Source: an uncultured Oscillospiraceae bacterium (lineage in GTDB: Bacteria > Bacillota > Clostridia > Oscillospirales > Oscillospiraceae). Taken from it: a DNA stretch of 19,567 nt. The notes beneath the pieces were generated by a model that saw only the letters and a program-made list of their open reading frames with translations, did no database searches and was not told the origin of the DNA. Shown piece by piece: positions 1 to 7,575 of the stretch. The translations under genes were made by a program, and so were the position numbers. Within the stretch, counting starts at the first letter, position 1, and the number at the start of each line of letters is the position of its first letter. The stretch is from the NCBI GenBank assembly GCA_934589835.1, contig CAKTOK010000027.1, positions 1 through 19,567 of the forward strand, in the 5' to 3' direction.

Positions 1-825
1 TACCTCCTTAATGATGCCCGCTGGCGTGGACGCGCCGGCTGTAAGCCCCGCCACAGAACATCCGTTAAGAAAGTCACCCTTGAGTTCATCCGCCCGCTCG
101 ATCTGATAGACGGCGGGGCACCTCTCGCTGCAAATCTCCGTTAAATGTTTGGTGTTGGCACTCTTACGATCTCCGACCACGACCATCACGTCCGCCATGG
201 CCGCGATCTGAGCGGCTTCCGACTGACGCTTATGCGTAGCATCACATATTGTATCAAAGATTTTTGCGTTTGTACACTGTTTTTTTAAAATTTTTACGCA
301 GTCCTCCCAGAGACTCCGGATACAGGTGGTCTGCGCCGCCGCCATCAGCGGCATGGCGCTGCGCTCCGGCCGCTCCGCCAGCCACTGTGCCACCGCCTCC
401 GGCCCGTCCAAAATCACGGAATCCGCCGCCCAGCTGGCCGCGCCCATTACCTCCGGATGGTGCTGCTCGCCGATGATGAGAGGGATGCGCCCCTCCTCGC
501 CGGCACTGGCCACCAGCCTCTGGATGCGCCGCACATTGGGACAGGTGGCGTCTACGATCTCCGCGCCGATGTCCGCCAACTGGCGGTACACCTGCTTCGT
601 CTCGCCGTGGGACCGGATGATCACTGTCTCCCCTGTCCGCACCTGAGCCGGATCGTCCACCTGCCGGACGCCCAGCGCCTCCAGCTCCTGCACCACATGA
701 GCATTGTGGATGATGCTGCCCAGCATCACGCAGCCGCCCTTTTCCCGGGCGGCCTGCTCCGCCAGCCTCACCGCCCGCTCCACGCCATAGCAGAAGCCGG
801 CGGACCTTGCCGCGATCACACGCAT
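1..825 (-). CDS. ispH: 4-hydroxy-3-methylbut-2-enyl diphosphate reductase IspH (3' end beyond window)
   Basis: Last enzyme of the MEP isoprenoid pathway: a cytosolic [4Fe-4S] enzyme that reduces HMBPP to IPP and DMAPP. The 275 residues inside the window carry all the family landmarks: cluster cysteines C12 (GFCYGV), C95 (DATCP) and C194 (TICDAT), substrate-binding H40, H73 (SHGE) and H123 with catalytic E125 (HHPEV), T166/T167, the S222-x-N224 motif, and S266 in GASTP. No stop is met before the edge. In many Clostridia IspH is fused to ribosomal protein S1 or followed by rpsA, so a fusion cannot be excluded. The ATG at 823-825 lies inside the end of plsC (10-bp overlap), implying translational coupling. 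Residues 176-195 are encoded by an unusually AT-rich stretch (241-300, about 25% GC). Confidence 0.96.
   Translation of the reverse strand, partial: MRVIAARSAGFCYGVERAVRLAEQAAREKGGCVMLGSIIHNAHVVQELEALGVRQVDDPAQVRTGETVIIRSHGETKQVYRQLADIGAEIVDATCPNVRRIQRLVASAGEEGRIPLIIGEQHHPEVMGAASWAADSVILDGPEAVAQWLAERPERSAMPLMAAAQTTCIRSLWEDCVKILKKQCTNAKIFDTICDATHKRQSEAAQIAAMADVMVVVGDRKSANTKHLTEICSERCPAVYQIERADELKGDFLNGCSVAGLTAGASTPAGIIKEV
248..276 (-). promoter_or_regulatory. Candidate internal promoter inside ispH
   Basis: On the minus strand a TGTACA -35 (271-276), a 17-bp spacer and a TACAAT -10 (248-253) preceded by TG-N (extended -10) sit in the only strongly AT-rich island of ispH. It would serve the distal part of the operon beyond the window edge. 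The motif is seen; activity is inferred, and Lys/Ile-rich coding could produce the AT richness by itself. Confidence 0.4.
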
Positions 826-1415
826 GACGCACCGCCCAGCTCATAGGCCCGCCGCATGACCTCGTCCGAATTGGCCTGATATTCCTCCGCTGTGCCCTTG
901 CGCCCCGTATAGACAGGTGCGAACGGCTGGCCGAAGGTGATGACGGTCTTGCGGAACAGCCGCTTCTTCATCCCAATGAAGACCGGCACCATCTTCACCC
1001 CCGCGCGGATAGCCATCATGCCCGCGCCGCTCTTGGGCGTCACCTGCCCGGGTGCCTTCACGCGGGTGCCCTCCGGAAAGATCAGCAGGTTCCACCCATC
1101 CCGCAGGCTGGTGATGGCGGTCTTCACCGCATGGATGTCGCTGTTGCCGCGATCCACGGGAAATACGCCGATGCTCCGCAGGAACCACCCCACCACGGGG
1201 ATAGAAAACAGCTGCTTTTTCGCCATGATCCGCACGCGAAACGTCTGCGGCATGGCCAGCACCAGCAGGATGGGGTCCCATGCGCTGGAGTGGTTGGCGC
1301 ACAGAATGGCCGCCTCGTCCTCCAAATGCTCCGTGCCCCGCAGCTCCACCGGCCGGAAAAACAGCACAAGTGGTCTGAGGACGCGCCATACCTTGCCGTA
1401 AAAATCGTTCCTCAA
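816..1415 (-). CDS. plsC: 1-acyl-sn-glycerol-3-phosphate acyltransferase (PlsC family)
   Basis: Membrane-associated acyltransferase that adds the second acyl chain to lysophosphatidic acid to make phosphatidic acid for phospholipid synthesis. The 199-residue protein has the catalytic H-x4-D block (NHSSAWD), the FPEGTR substrate-binding block and a hydrophobic N-terminal part, and is of normal length for bacterial PlsC. The start is a TTG whose last bases form the cmk stop (TTGA, 4-bp overlap), with GAGGGAG about 7 bases upstream. The order cmk-plsC-ispH is recurrent in Clostridia and supports the call. The exact acyl-acceptor preference cannot be read from sequence. Confidence 0.93.
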   Translation of the reverse strand: MRNDFYGKVWRVLRPLVLFFRPVELRGTEHLEDEAAILCANHSSAWDPILLVLAMPQTFRVRIMAKKQLFSIPVVGWFLRSIGVFPVDRGNSDIHAVKTAITSLRDGWNLLIFPEGTRVKAPGQVTPKSGAGMMAIRAGVKMVPVFIGMKKRLFRKTVITFGQPFAPVYTGRKGTAEEYQANSDEVMRRAYELGGASCV

Positions 1416-2095
1416 TTTGATACACTCCCTCGTATCACATCCAGCAGCAGCGCCAGACTGGCGCTGAAATCCATGGTGCTGGTGTCGATCATGATGGCGT
1501 CGTCCGCCGCCCGCAGCGGCGCTGCCGCCCGATGGGTGTCGTTGTAGTCCCGTTCCTCCATCTCCCGCAGCACCTCCTCATAGGGCTTGGGCGTTCCCCG
1601 CTGCTCCAGCTCCAGCTGGCGGCGCTTCGCCCGCACCTCCACGTCGGCGTAGAGAAAGATCTTCACGTCCGCGTCGGGCAGCACCACCGTACCGATGTCC
1701 CGCCCGTCCATGATGACGCTGCGGGTGCGGGCCAGTGAGCGCTGCATCTCCATCAGGAAATCCCGCACGCCCTGAATGGCGGACACGGCGGAGGCGTACA
1801 TGGAGATCTCCGGCAGGCGGATATCCTCCGTCACGTCCTCTCCGTTCAGCAGCATCCGCTGTAAACCCGCCGCATCGTGGGCCATACCAATATGGATGTC
1901 CGGCAGCGATGCCAGCACCGCCGGCTCGTCTCTGGGGTCGATGCCCTGCCGCCGGATGTACAGGCCGATGGTGCGGTAGATGGCGCCGGTATCCACGTAC
2001 AGGATGCCCAGCCGCTCTGCCGCCGCCTTGGCCAGTGTGCTCTTTCCCGCGCCGGAGGGCCCGTCCACAGCCACGGCGTATCGTTCCTTGCTCAT
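1412..2095 (-). CDS. cmk: Cytidylate kinase
   Basis: Phosphorylates CMP and dCMP to the diphosphates with ATP, recycling pyrimidine nucleotides in the cytosol. The 227-residue protein starts MSKERYAVAVDG and has the P-loop GPSGAGKST, the DTGAIYRTIG nucleotide-binding segment, the DGRDIGTVVLPDA motif and the C-terminal Arg-rich lid region with DYNDTHRAAAPL, all diagnostic of Cmk. The ATG at 2095 was chosen because TGAGGA lies about 8 bases upstream. An in-frame ATG at 2110 overlaps the stop of the upstream gene (ATGA) and is an alternative adding five residues. Length is usual for the family. Confidence 0.96.
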   Translation of the reverse strand: MSKERYAVAVDGPSGAGKSTLAKAAAERLGILYVDTGAIYRTIGLYIRRQGIDPRDEPAVLASLPDIHIGMAHDAAGLQRMLLNGEDVTEDIRLPEISMYASAVSAIQGVRDFLMEMQRSLARTRSVIMDGRDIGTVVLPDADVKIFLYADVEVRAKRRQLELEQRGTPKPYEEVLREMEERDYNDTHRAAAPLRAADDAIMIDTSTMDFSASLALLLDVIRGSVSN

Positions 2096-2106
2096 GTATG
2101 TCGTCC

Positions 2107-3336
2107 TCATTTCTCTGCGGCGGAAAGCCCCGCCAGATATCCGGTGGCCCATGCGATCTGTAAATTGAAGCCGCCGGTGTATGCGTCCACGTCCAGCACC
2201 TCTCCTGCCAGATACAGTCCCTCCGCCAGCTTGGATGCCATGGTACCGGGGACTACCTCTCCCACCTTCACGCCGCCTGCGGTGACGATGGCCTCGGCCA
2301 CGGGCCGCGGGCCGGTGAGAGGCACGGTGAAGTGCTTCAGCTCCTGTACCAGACGGCGGCGCTGCTCTTTTGTCAGGCTGTTGGCCTTCTCCCCCTCTGG
2401 CAGCGCCAGCCGCCGCAGCAGCACCGGCACCATGCTCCGGTGTACCAGCCCCGCCAGAATATTGGCCATATCGCGGTTGGGATTCTCTCCGATATCCCGC
2501 AGGATGCGGGCGTCCAGCTTCTGCTCCTCCAGCGCCGGCTTCAGGTCGATGGACAGGGTATACGTCTCCTTATCCCAGCGGCGCAGATGGGCGCTGGCCG
2601 ACAGGATCAGCGGCCCCGACACGCCGAAATGGGTGAACAGCATCTCGCCGAACTCCCGAAATACCGGCTTCCCCTTGCCATTGAGCACAGTGGCCTCCAC
2701 ATTCCGCAGACTCAGCCCCTGCATGGCTCCGCAGTCGGCATCATCGCTCTCCAGCGGCACCAGAGAGCCTCGGGGCGGCACGATGGTGTGCCCCAGCGCC
2801 GCCGCCATGGTATAGCCGTCGCCGGTGGAGCCGGTGGCGGGATAGGACACGCCGCCGGTGGCCAGCACCGCCGCGTCCGCCGGATAGAGCTGCCGTTCTC
2901 CCCGCACGCCGGTGACGCGGCCCTCCGCCGTCACGATCTCCGCCGCCCGCTCCCGCAGGATGCGGACCCGCAGCCGCCGCAGCTCCCGCTCCAGCGCACC
3001 GGAGATGTCAAAGGATCGGTCGGACACGGGGAATACCCGATTGCCGCGCTCCACCTTCAGCGGTACGCCCAGCCCCTCGAAGAACGCCATGGTGTCCTGG
3101 GGCGTGAACCGCGTCAGCGCGCTGTACAGAAACCGCCCGTTGCCCGGGATATTGGCCATCAGCGTCTCCTGATCGCAGTCGTTGGTCACGTTGCACCGGC
3201 CCTTCCCCGTGATATTCAGCTTTTTCCCCAACCGCTCGTTGGGCTCCAGCAGCGTCACCGCCGCGCCCTGTCGGGCCGCTGTGACCGCCGCCATCATACC
3301 GGCGGCTCCGCCGCCGATGACTACGATCTCACTCAT
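2107..3336 (-). CDS. BaiN/HI0933 (YhiN) family FAD-dependent oxidoreductase
   Basis: A flavoprotein of the HI0933/YhiN/BaiN family, often annotated 'aminoacetone oxidase family FAD-binding enzyme'; the physiological substrate is generally unknown. The 409 residues begin with the dinucleotide-binding motif VIGGGAAGMMAA, followed by the family blocks LATGGVSYPATGSTGDGY, LFTHFGVSGP and the C-terminal FAD-contacting segment GLYLAGEVLDVDAYTGGFN. The ATG at 3336 overlaps the RpiR stop by 8 bp and has AGAGGA just upstream. It precedes cmk with 11 bp between, a conserved clostridial arrangement. A bile-acid role (BaiN) is known for one relative and should not be assumed here. Confidence 0.9.
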   Translation of the reverse strand: MSEIVVIGGGAAGMMAAVTAARQGAAVTLLEPNERLGKKLNITGKGRCNVTNDCDQETLMANIPGNGRFLYSALTRFTPQDTMAFFEGLGVPLKVERGNRVFPVSDRSFDISGALERELRRLRVRILRERAAEIVTAEGRVTGVRGERQLYPADAAVLATGGVSYPATGSTGDGYTMAAALGHTIVPPRGSLVPLESDDADCGAMQGLSLRNVEATVLNGKGKPVFREFGEMLFTHFGVSGPLILSASAHLRRWDKETYTLSIDLKPALEEQKLDARILRDIGENPNRDMANILAGLVHRSMVPVLLRRLALPEGEKANSLTKEQRRRLVQELKHFTVPLTGPRPVAEAIVTAGGVKVGEVVPGTMASKLAEGLYLAGEVLDVDAYTGGFNLQIAWATGYLAGLSAAEK

Positions 3337-4201
3337 CGTCCTCTTTCCCAAAGATACTGTACTTCGACCACACCTGCTCCATATCCGCCAGCGTCGCGGA
3401 CAGCGCCTCCCGCCGCTGACGGCCCACCGCCAGGATCAGCGCGTTCAGCAGGCTCAGCGGCGCCGCCATGGAGTCCACAAACGAGATCATATCGCTGGGC
3501 GCCAGCAAGGACAGCGCCGCCATCTGGTACATGGGCGACATGGGGCTGTCGGTGATGGCGATAACGTCCGCCTTGCGGGAGCAGGCGAACTGCACCGCAT
3601 GGATGGCCATTTTGGAGTACCGTGGGAAGCAGATGCTCAGCAGCACGTCCCCCGGTCCGATATGCACCAGCTGCTCGTAGATCTCGCCGGCCGCCGAGCT
3701 CTGCACCAGTGTGACGTTCTCGAAGATGAGGTGCATATAGAAGTTGAGATAGCCCGCCAGAAACGAGGAGGACCGCACACCCAAGATATAGATGTGCTTG
3801 GCGTGGAGCAGCTTGTCCACCACCCGTTCGAATTCCTCGCGGTCCAGCTCCTCGATAATATCGTGGATGCTGTTCATATCCCGCTGCATGACGCTGCCCA
3901 GAATGTCCGAGCCGCTCATCTGATCGCTGGACACCTGAATGCGCTGGATGGATGTGAGCTTGCCGCGGATCAGCTCCTGCAAAGCCTTCTGCATATCCGG
4001 ATAGCCGTCGTAGCCCAGCTCCGCCGCGAACCGCACCACCGTGGATTCGCTGACCTGCGCCGTCTGCCCCAGCTTGTTGGCGGTCATAAACGCCGCCTTG
4101 TCATAGTTTTCCAAAATGTAATTGGCGATACGCTTCTGTCCCTTGGAAAAAGTGTCCATCCCGCTGCGGATGGTCTGCAATACACTTCTATTCACGCTCA
4201 T
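3329..4201 (-). CDS. MurR/RpiR family transcriptional regulator (HTH + SIS)
   Basis: DNA-binding regulator that normally senses a phosphosugar through its SIS domain. The 290-residue protein has an N-terminal HTH_6 domain (residues about 1-77; core KLGQTAQVSESTVVRFAAELGYDGYPD) and a C-terminal SIS domain (about 120-250; HIYILGVRSSSFLAGYL, then GDVLLSICFPRYSK). Family length is normal. The ATG at 4201 lies inside the end of the pseudouridine synthase gene (14-bp overlap) with AAAGGAGG upstream. It sits in a housekeeping operon with no sugar-metabolism genes beside it, so its ligand and targets cannot be inferred from context. Confidence 0.9.
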   Translation of the reverse strand: MSVNRSVLQTIRSGMDTFSKGQKRIANYILENYDKAAFMTANKLGQTAQVSESTVVRFAAELGYDGYPDMQKALQELIRGKLTSIQRIQVSSDQMSGSDILGSVMQRDMNSIHDIIEELDREEFERVVDKLLHAKHIYILGVRSSSFLAGYLNFYMHLIFENVTLVQSSAAGEIYEQLVHIGPGDVLLSICFPRYSKMAIHAVQFACSRKADVIAITDSPMSPMYQMAALSLLAPSDMISFVDSMAAPLSLLNALILAVGRQRREALSATLADMEQVWSKYSIFGKEDDE

Positions 4202-4907
4202 CGCCTCCTTTGATCCGTTGTAATTCCTGCTCTGTCAAGTACCTCCACTTGCCTACCGGAAGGTCTCCCAGCAGCAAGCCGTCCTCTTGTATTCGCTGCA
4301 ATTTATCCACGTGCAGCCCGATCCTGGCACACATCCGGCGCACCTGCCGGTTCTTTCCCTGGTGGATGACCACCCGCACCACAGCCTGCTGGCCGCGGCG
4401 CTCTATCTCCTGCGCCAGCGCCGGCGCGATAGGTTCTCCATCCAGCTCCGTGATGGCCATGAGCCGCTCCGCCGCGCCCCGTATGTCGCCCCGCACCGTC
4501 ACCAGATACACCTTGTCTATCTGATGCCGAGGGTGCAGCATCCGCTGGGCGAAGGCCCCGTCATTGGTGAACAGCAGCAGCCCCTCGGAATCTCGGTCCA
4601 GCCGCCCCACAGGGTATACCCGCACCCCGCAGTCGGCTACCAGCTCCGCCGCCGTCCGCCGTCCGTACTCATCGGACAGCGTGGTCACATAGCCTCGGGG
4701 CTTGTGGAGCATCAGATAGACCCGCCGCCCGCCGAAATCCACCGGCCTCCCGTCCACCGTAACGGTGTCCGTTTCCGGATCGGCCCGATCGCCCAGCGCC
4801 GCCGCCGCGCCGTTGACGCAGACGCGGCCCGCCGCGATCCATGCCTCCGCCGTCCGTCGGGAGCACAGGCCGGCCCCTGCCATCAGTTTTTGCAGCCGTT
4901 CGGCCAT
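4188..4907 (-). CDS. RsuA/RluB-family rRNA pseudouridine synthase
   Basis: Isomerises a specific uridine in ribosomal RNA to pseudouridine. Residues 1-60 form an S4 RNA-binding domain (MAERLQKLMAGAGLCSRRTA, then the GRVCVNG turn). The catalytic domain follows, with GRLDRDSEGLLLFTNDG, in which D104 of GRLD is the expected catalytic aspartate, and the family C-terminus KNRQVRRMCARIGLHVDKL. The 239-residue form starts at the ATG at 4907, 7 bases after AGGAGG; in-frame sequence upstream overlaps dacF and lacks a ribosome binding site. In spore-formers an RluB-type enzyme commonly follows a D,D-carboxypeptidase gene, as here. Whether the target is 23S (RluB) or 16S (RsuA) is not resolved. Confidence 0.93.
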   Translation of the reverse strand: MAERLQKLMAGAGLCSRRTAEAWIAAGRVCVNGAAAALGDRADPETDTVTVDGRPVDFGGRRVYLMLHKPRGYVTTLSDEYGRRTAAELVADCGVRVYPVGRLDRDSEGLLLFTNDGAFAQRMLHPRHQIDKVYLVTVRGDIRGAAERLMAITELDGEPIAPALAQEIERRGQQAVVRVVIHQGKNRQVRRMCARIGLHVDKLQRIQEDGLLLGDLPVGKWRYLTEQELQRIKGGDERE

Positions 4908-4923
4908 CCGTCTCCCTCCTCCT

Positions 4924-5769
4924 TTATGGCGCCCAGCTCTCTGCCGCGCACTGCGCCAGCCGCACCAGCAGCCGCTGCACCGCGCGGCGCGGCGCTTCCA
5001 CGCGGAAGCCGTATTCATACAGAGCCGCGTGGTCGGCCCAGTCGTCGCCGTCGCACAGCGTCACCGCCACCAGCCGGCAGCCGTCCCGCTCCGCGCAGGA
5101 CACCAGCGTGCGGCCCGCCGCCTTCGTATAGCCTGTTTTCAGTCCGATGCAGCCCTCTACCTGCCGCAGCAGGCGGTTGTGGTTCTCCATGGTCCGCTGT
5201 CCCACGGCGGCCGTCTTGCTGGCACATATCCGTCGGAACGTGGGATTTTCCATGGCCGCCGCGGCCAGCACCGCCATGTCCCGTGCCGTGGAGTAGTGTC
5301 CCTCCGCATCCAGTCCATTGGGATTGGCGAAGCCGGTATCGTCCATTCCCAGCGCAGCCGCCTTCTCGTTCATCAACGCCACGAAGGGTTCCAGCCCTCC
5401 GGCACACTCCGTCAGAGCCAGCGCCGCGTCATTGCCGGAGCACAGCAGCAGCCCGTACAGCAGCTCCTCCATCCGCACCGTCTCTCCGACGCGGAGATAC
5501 ATGGACGAACCCTCCGCCATGTGCTGCGATCCCACGGTCACAGTGTCATCCAGCGCCCCCTGCTCCAGCGCCACCAGCGCCGTCATGATCTTGGTGGTGC
5601 TGGCAATACGCATCTGCCGCGTACCGGCCTTGTCATACAGGATCTGCCCCGTGTCCGCGTCCATCAGAACAGCGGCCGTGGCGGAGACCTCCAAAGCCTC
5701 CGCCACAACCGGCAGCATACACAATAACACGCACAGGCGCAGCAGCATCGGGAGCGTTCTGACGGACAT
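4924..5769 (-). CDS. dacF: D-alanyl-D-alanine carboxypeptidase, DacF-like (peptidase S11)
   Basis: Low-molecular-weight penicillin-binding protein that removes the terminal D-Ala of peptidoglycan stem peptides, acting outside the membrane. The 281-residue protein has an N-terminal signal segment (residues 4-25, ending VVAEA), then the three active-site motifs S57-T-T-K60, S111-G-N113 and K211-T-G213. It ends soon after the catalytic domain, so the C-terminal PBP5_C domain and amphipathic anchor of long DacA proteins are absent or vestigial. The ATG at 5769 is preceded by AGAGGAAAG at a slightly long spacing. It lies downstream of ytfJ and may work in spore cortex maturation, as DacF does in Bacillus; that role is inferred from neighbours. 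Confidence 0.9.
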   Translation of the reverse strand: MSVRTLPMLLRLCVLLCMLPVVAEALEVSATAAVLMDADTGQILYDKAGTRQMRIASTTKIMTALVALEQGALDDTVTVGSQHMAEGSSMYLRVGETVRMEELLYGLLLCSGNDAALALTECAGGLEPFVALMNEKAAALGMDDTGFANPNGLDAEGHYSTARDMAVLAAAAMENPTFRRICASKTAAVGQRTMENHNRLLRQVEGCIGLKTGYTKAAGRTLVSCAERDGCRLVAVTLCDGDDWADHAALYEYGFRVEAPRRAVQRLLVRLAQCAAESWAP

Positions 5770-5807
5770 GGGATCACCGCACTTTCCTCTATGATCCCTC
5801 CAGTATA
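5770..5807 (-). promoter_or_regulatory. Inverted repeat and possible -10 upstream of dacF
   Basis: A perfect 7-bp inverted repeat (GGGATCA 5770-5776, TGATCCC 5792-5798) has one arm touching the dacF start codon and the other just downstream of a TATACT hexamer (5802-5807 on the minus strand). No convincing -35 is seen, and no good sigma-F or sigma-G consensus. The repeat could be an operator, or a hairpin presenting the ribosome binding site in its loop. Confidence 0.25.
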
Positions 5808-5834
5808 TTCCGTTCCGCTGAAAAGTATTTTCCT

Positions 5835-6227
5835 TTAGAAGTCCGCCTTTTCCCGCTTCCTGTCGAGGAAGCTCTCCACGCGGTCCATGACCTGCGGCAC
5901 CATCTCCACGATGCGATCCACCGTGGTGATGGCGGGAGTGCCCACCGGCAGCATGCGGGTCACGCCGTCCTTGATCACCAAAAACGCCATCGGCTCCACC
6001 CGCACGCCTGCGCCTGCACCTGCGCCCAGCTTGTCGGTCTGCTTGCCGTAGTCGCCGCTGCCGACGCCGAAGCCGAAGCTCAGGCGGGACACAGGGATCA
6101 GCGTCACGCCGTCCGCCGTAACAATGGGCTCGCCCACCACCGTATTGGAGTCCACCATCTCGCGGATCTTTCCCATGGAGGCTTCCATCATCGCGCCGAT
6201 GGCGTTCTTCTTCTCGTTCATTTCCAT
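5835..6227 (-). CDS. ytfJ: GerW-family sporulation protein YtfJ
   Basis: Small spore protein of the YtfJ/GerW family; in Bacillus it is a forespore protein needed for normal germination. The 130-residue product has the family core: VDSNTVVGEPIV, then DGVTLIPVSRLSFGFG, a Gly-rich KLGAGAGAGV segment and PMAFLVIKDG, with a short charged tail. The ATG at 6227 has AAAAGGAG 8 bases upstream. It lies 18 bp after ytfI, the same gene pair as in Bacillus, which strengthens both calls. Length is typical. Confidence 0.95.
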   Translation of the reverse strand: MEMNEKKNAIGAMMEASMGKIREMVDSNTVVGEPIVTADGVTLIPVSRLSFGFGVGSGDYGKQTDKLGAGAGAGVRVEPMAFLVIKDGVTRMLPVGTPAITTVDRIVEMVPQVMDRVESFLDRKREKADF

Positions 6228-6245
6228 ACTGTTCGCTCCTTTTCC

Positions 6246-6962
6246 TCAGTTGGTTGTGGTTGCGTCCGTGCCGCCGGACGTATCGTTCTTTTCCTCGCTC
6301 TGCGGAGCCGGTTTTCTCCCGCCGCCGCTTTTCGCGGCCGCAGCTTGCCTGATCCGCCGCGTTTCCTGGAAGCTCTTATACCACCGCAGCGCCGGTCCGG
6401 CAAAGGCAAGGCCGATGGCCAGCAGGTCCCGTATCTGAAGACTCAGGCCCACCTGACCGCTGAGGCGCGTTTCCGCTCCGCTGAAATCCATCTCCAGATG
6501 GATGCGGGGGTCCGGCATCCGCATCAGCCGCTCCGCCTCCGGCATCACCAGCCAAATGGCACTGTTGGCAAGGCCGTACAGCTCCGCCACCTGCGCGGGG
6601 TCGTCGCCGCCGAAGCACACCGACAGCTGCATCGGGTCGATACGCAGCCGCTGTCGGGTCCTTCGCAGCCCGCGCTTCAGCGCTTCCCACAAGACAGGCA
6701 GCGCCTCACGGATGTCGCCCGCCGTCAGGTCCTGCGACAGCCGTTTGCCCTCCGGCTTCTCCTTTTTGGGCTTGGGCGGCTTCTCCCCCTCTGGCTTCTC
6801 CGGATTTTTCCGCTCCTTGGGCGGCGCCAGCTGTATCCGAACGGGACCCACCGCCGCCGTCACGTGCAGCTCCTCACCAAAGCGGATGTGTACGCCCACG
6901 CGCAGCAGCAGCGCCACTGCCAGCAATACCAGCAGGATGCCCAGTATCCACAGCGCCACCAA
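6246..6962 (-). CDS. ytfI: DUF2953 membrane protein (YtfI-like)
   Basis: A DUF2953 protein, partner of ytfJ in spore-formers; its molecular function is unknown. The 238 residues show one N-terminal membrane segment (about residues 3-22), a Lys/Pro/Glu-rich low-complexity linker (about 47-77), then a soluble domain with the DUF2953-type block FGGDDPAQVAELYGLANS and a second hydrophobic stretch near DLLAIGLAFAGPALRW. The start is taken as TTG at 6962; a GTG at 6959 is equally possible. The ribosome binding site is an unusual A-run/G-run (AAAAAAGGGGGG) directly after the scpB stop, so strength may depend on run length. Confidence 0.85.
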   Translation of the reverse strand: MVALWILGILLVLLAVALLLRVGVHIRFGEELHVTAAVGPVRIQLAPPKERKNPEKPEGEKPPKPKKEKPEGKRLSQDLTAGDIREALPVLWEALKRGLRRTRQRLRIDPMQLSVCFGGDDPAQVAELYGLANSAIWLVMPEAERLMRMPDPRIHLEMDFSGAETRLSGQVGLSLQIRDLLAIGLAFAGPALRWYKSFQETRRIRQAAAAKSGGGRKPAPQSEEKNDTSGGTDATTTN

Positions 6963-6980
6963 ACGGGTCCCCCCTTTTTT

Positions 6981-7565
6981 TTATTCTTCCCCGGTCTCCG
7001 CCGGCAGATTCCCTTCCTCGTCCAGCCGCATCTGGCCGTCCGCCTCCAGCCCCGGCATCTGGGGCAGATCCTCCAGCGAATCCAGATGGAAGGCCCGCAG
7101 AAACGCCTGCGTCGTCCGGTACAGACGGGGCCGTCCGGGCACCTGTAACCGGCCGCATTCCTCGATGAGGTGCCGGTCCAGCAGCAGCCCCACCGTATAG
7201 GAGCTGTCCACGCCGCGGATCTGGTCCACATATGCCCTTGTGGTGGGCTGGTAGTAGGCGATGATCGTCAGCACCTCCAGCGCCGGCTGACTCAGCTTGG
7301 CAGGCTTCCGGATCTCAAAGGCCCTGCGGATCTGGTCGCCATACTCCGGCGCGGAGCATAGCTGATAGCTGTCCTCCATTCTCAAAAGGCGGATGCCCCG
7401 CCGCTCATAGCTGTAATAATCCTGCAGCCGCTGGAGCACCAGCTCCGCCGTGGGCCGGTCCAGCTCTGTGGCCACGCAGATGCGGTCGATGCCCACCGGC
7501 TCGCCGGAGGCAAAGAGGATGCCCTCCACAGCGGCCTCGATCTCTTTCATTTCCCGTGTATCCAT
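6981..7565 (-). CDS. scpB: Segregation and condensation protein B
   Basis: Winged-helix kleisin-interacting subunit of the SMC-ScpAB condensin that organises and segregates the chromosome. The 194-residue protein contains the N-terminal EAAVEGILFASGEPV helix and two winged-helix modules, with the conserved core KLSQPALEVLTIIAYYQPTTRAYVDQIRGVDSSYTV and the PGRPRLYRTT strand. Length is usual. It follows scpA after 10 bp, with AAGGGGA ahead of the ATG at 7565. The conserved scpA-scpB pairing makes this call secure. Confidence 0.97.
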   Translation of the reverse strand: MDTREMKEIEAAVEGILFASGEPVGIDRICVATELDRPTAELVLQRLQDYYSYERRGIRLLRMEDSYQLCSAPEYGDQIRRAFEIRKPAKLSQPALEVLTIIAYYQPTTRAYVDQIRGVDSSYTVGLLLDRHLIEECGRLQVPGRPRLYRTTQAFLRAFHLDSLEDLPQMPGLEADGQMRLDEEGNLPAETGEE

Positions 7566-7575
7566 TGTGTTCCCC

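Noticed and set aside
2332..3555. Long plus-strand open frame opposite the flavoprotein gene
   Set aside because: Low-complexity Gln/Arg/His-rich product, no ribosome binding site, antisense to a clear conserved gene; a by-product of GC-rich third positions.
4287..5588. 433-codon plus-strand open frame opposite the pseudouridine synthase and dacF
   Set aside because: Spans two real genes on the other strand and is Pro/Arg/His-rich with no recognisable domain.
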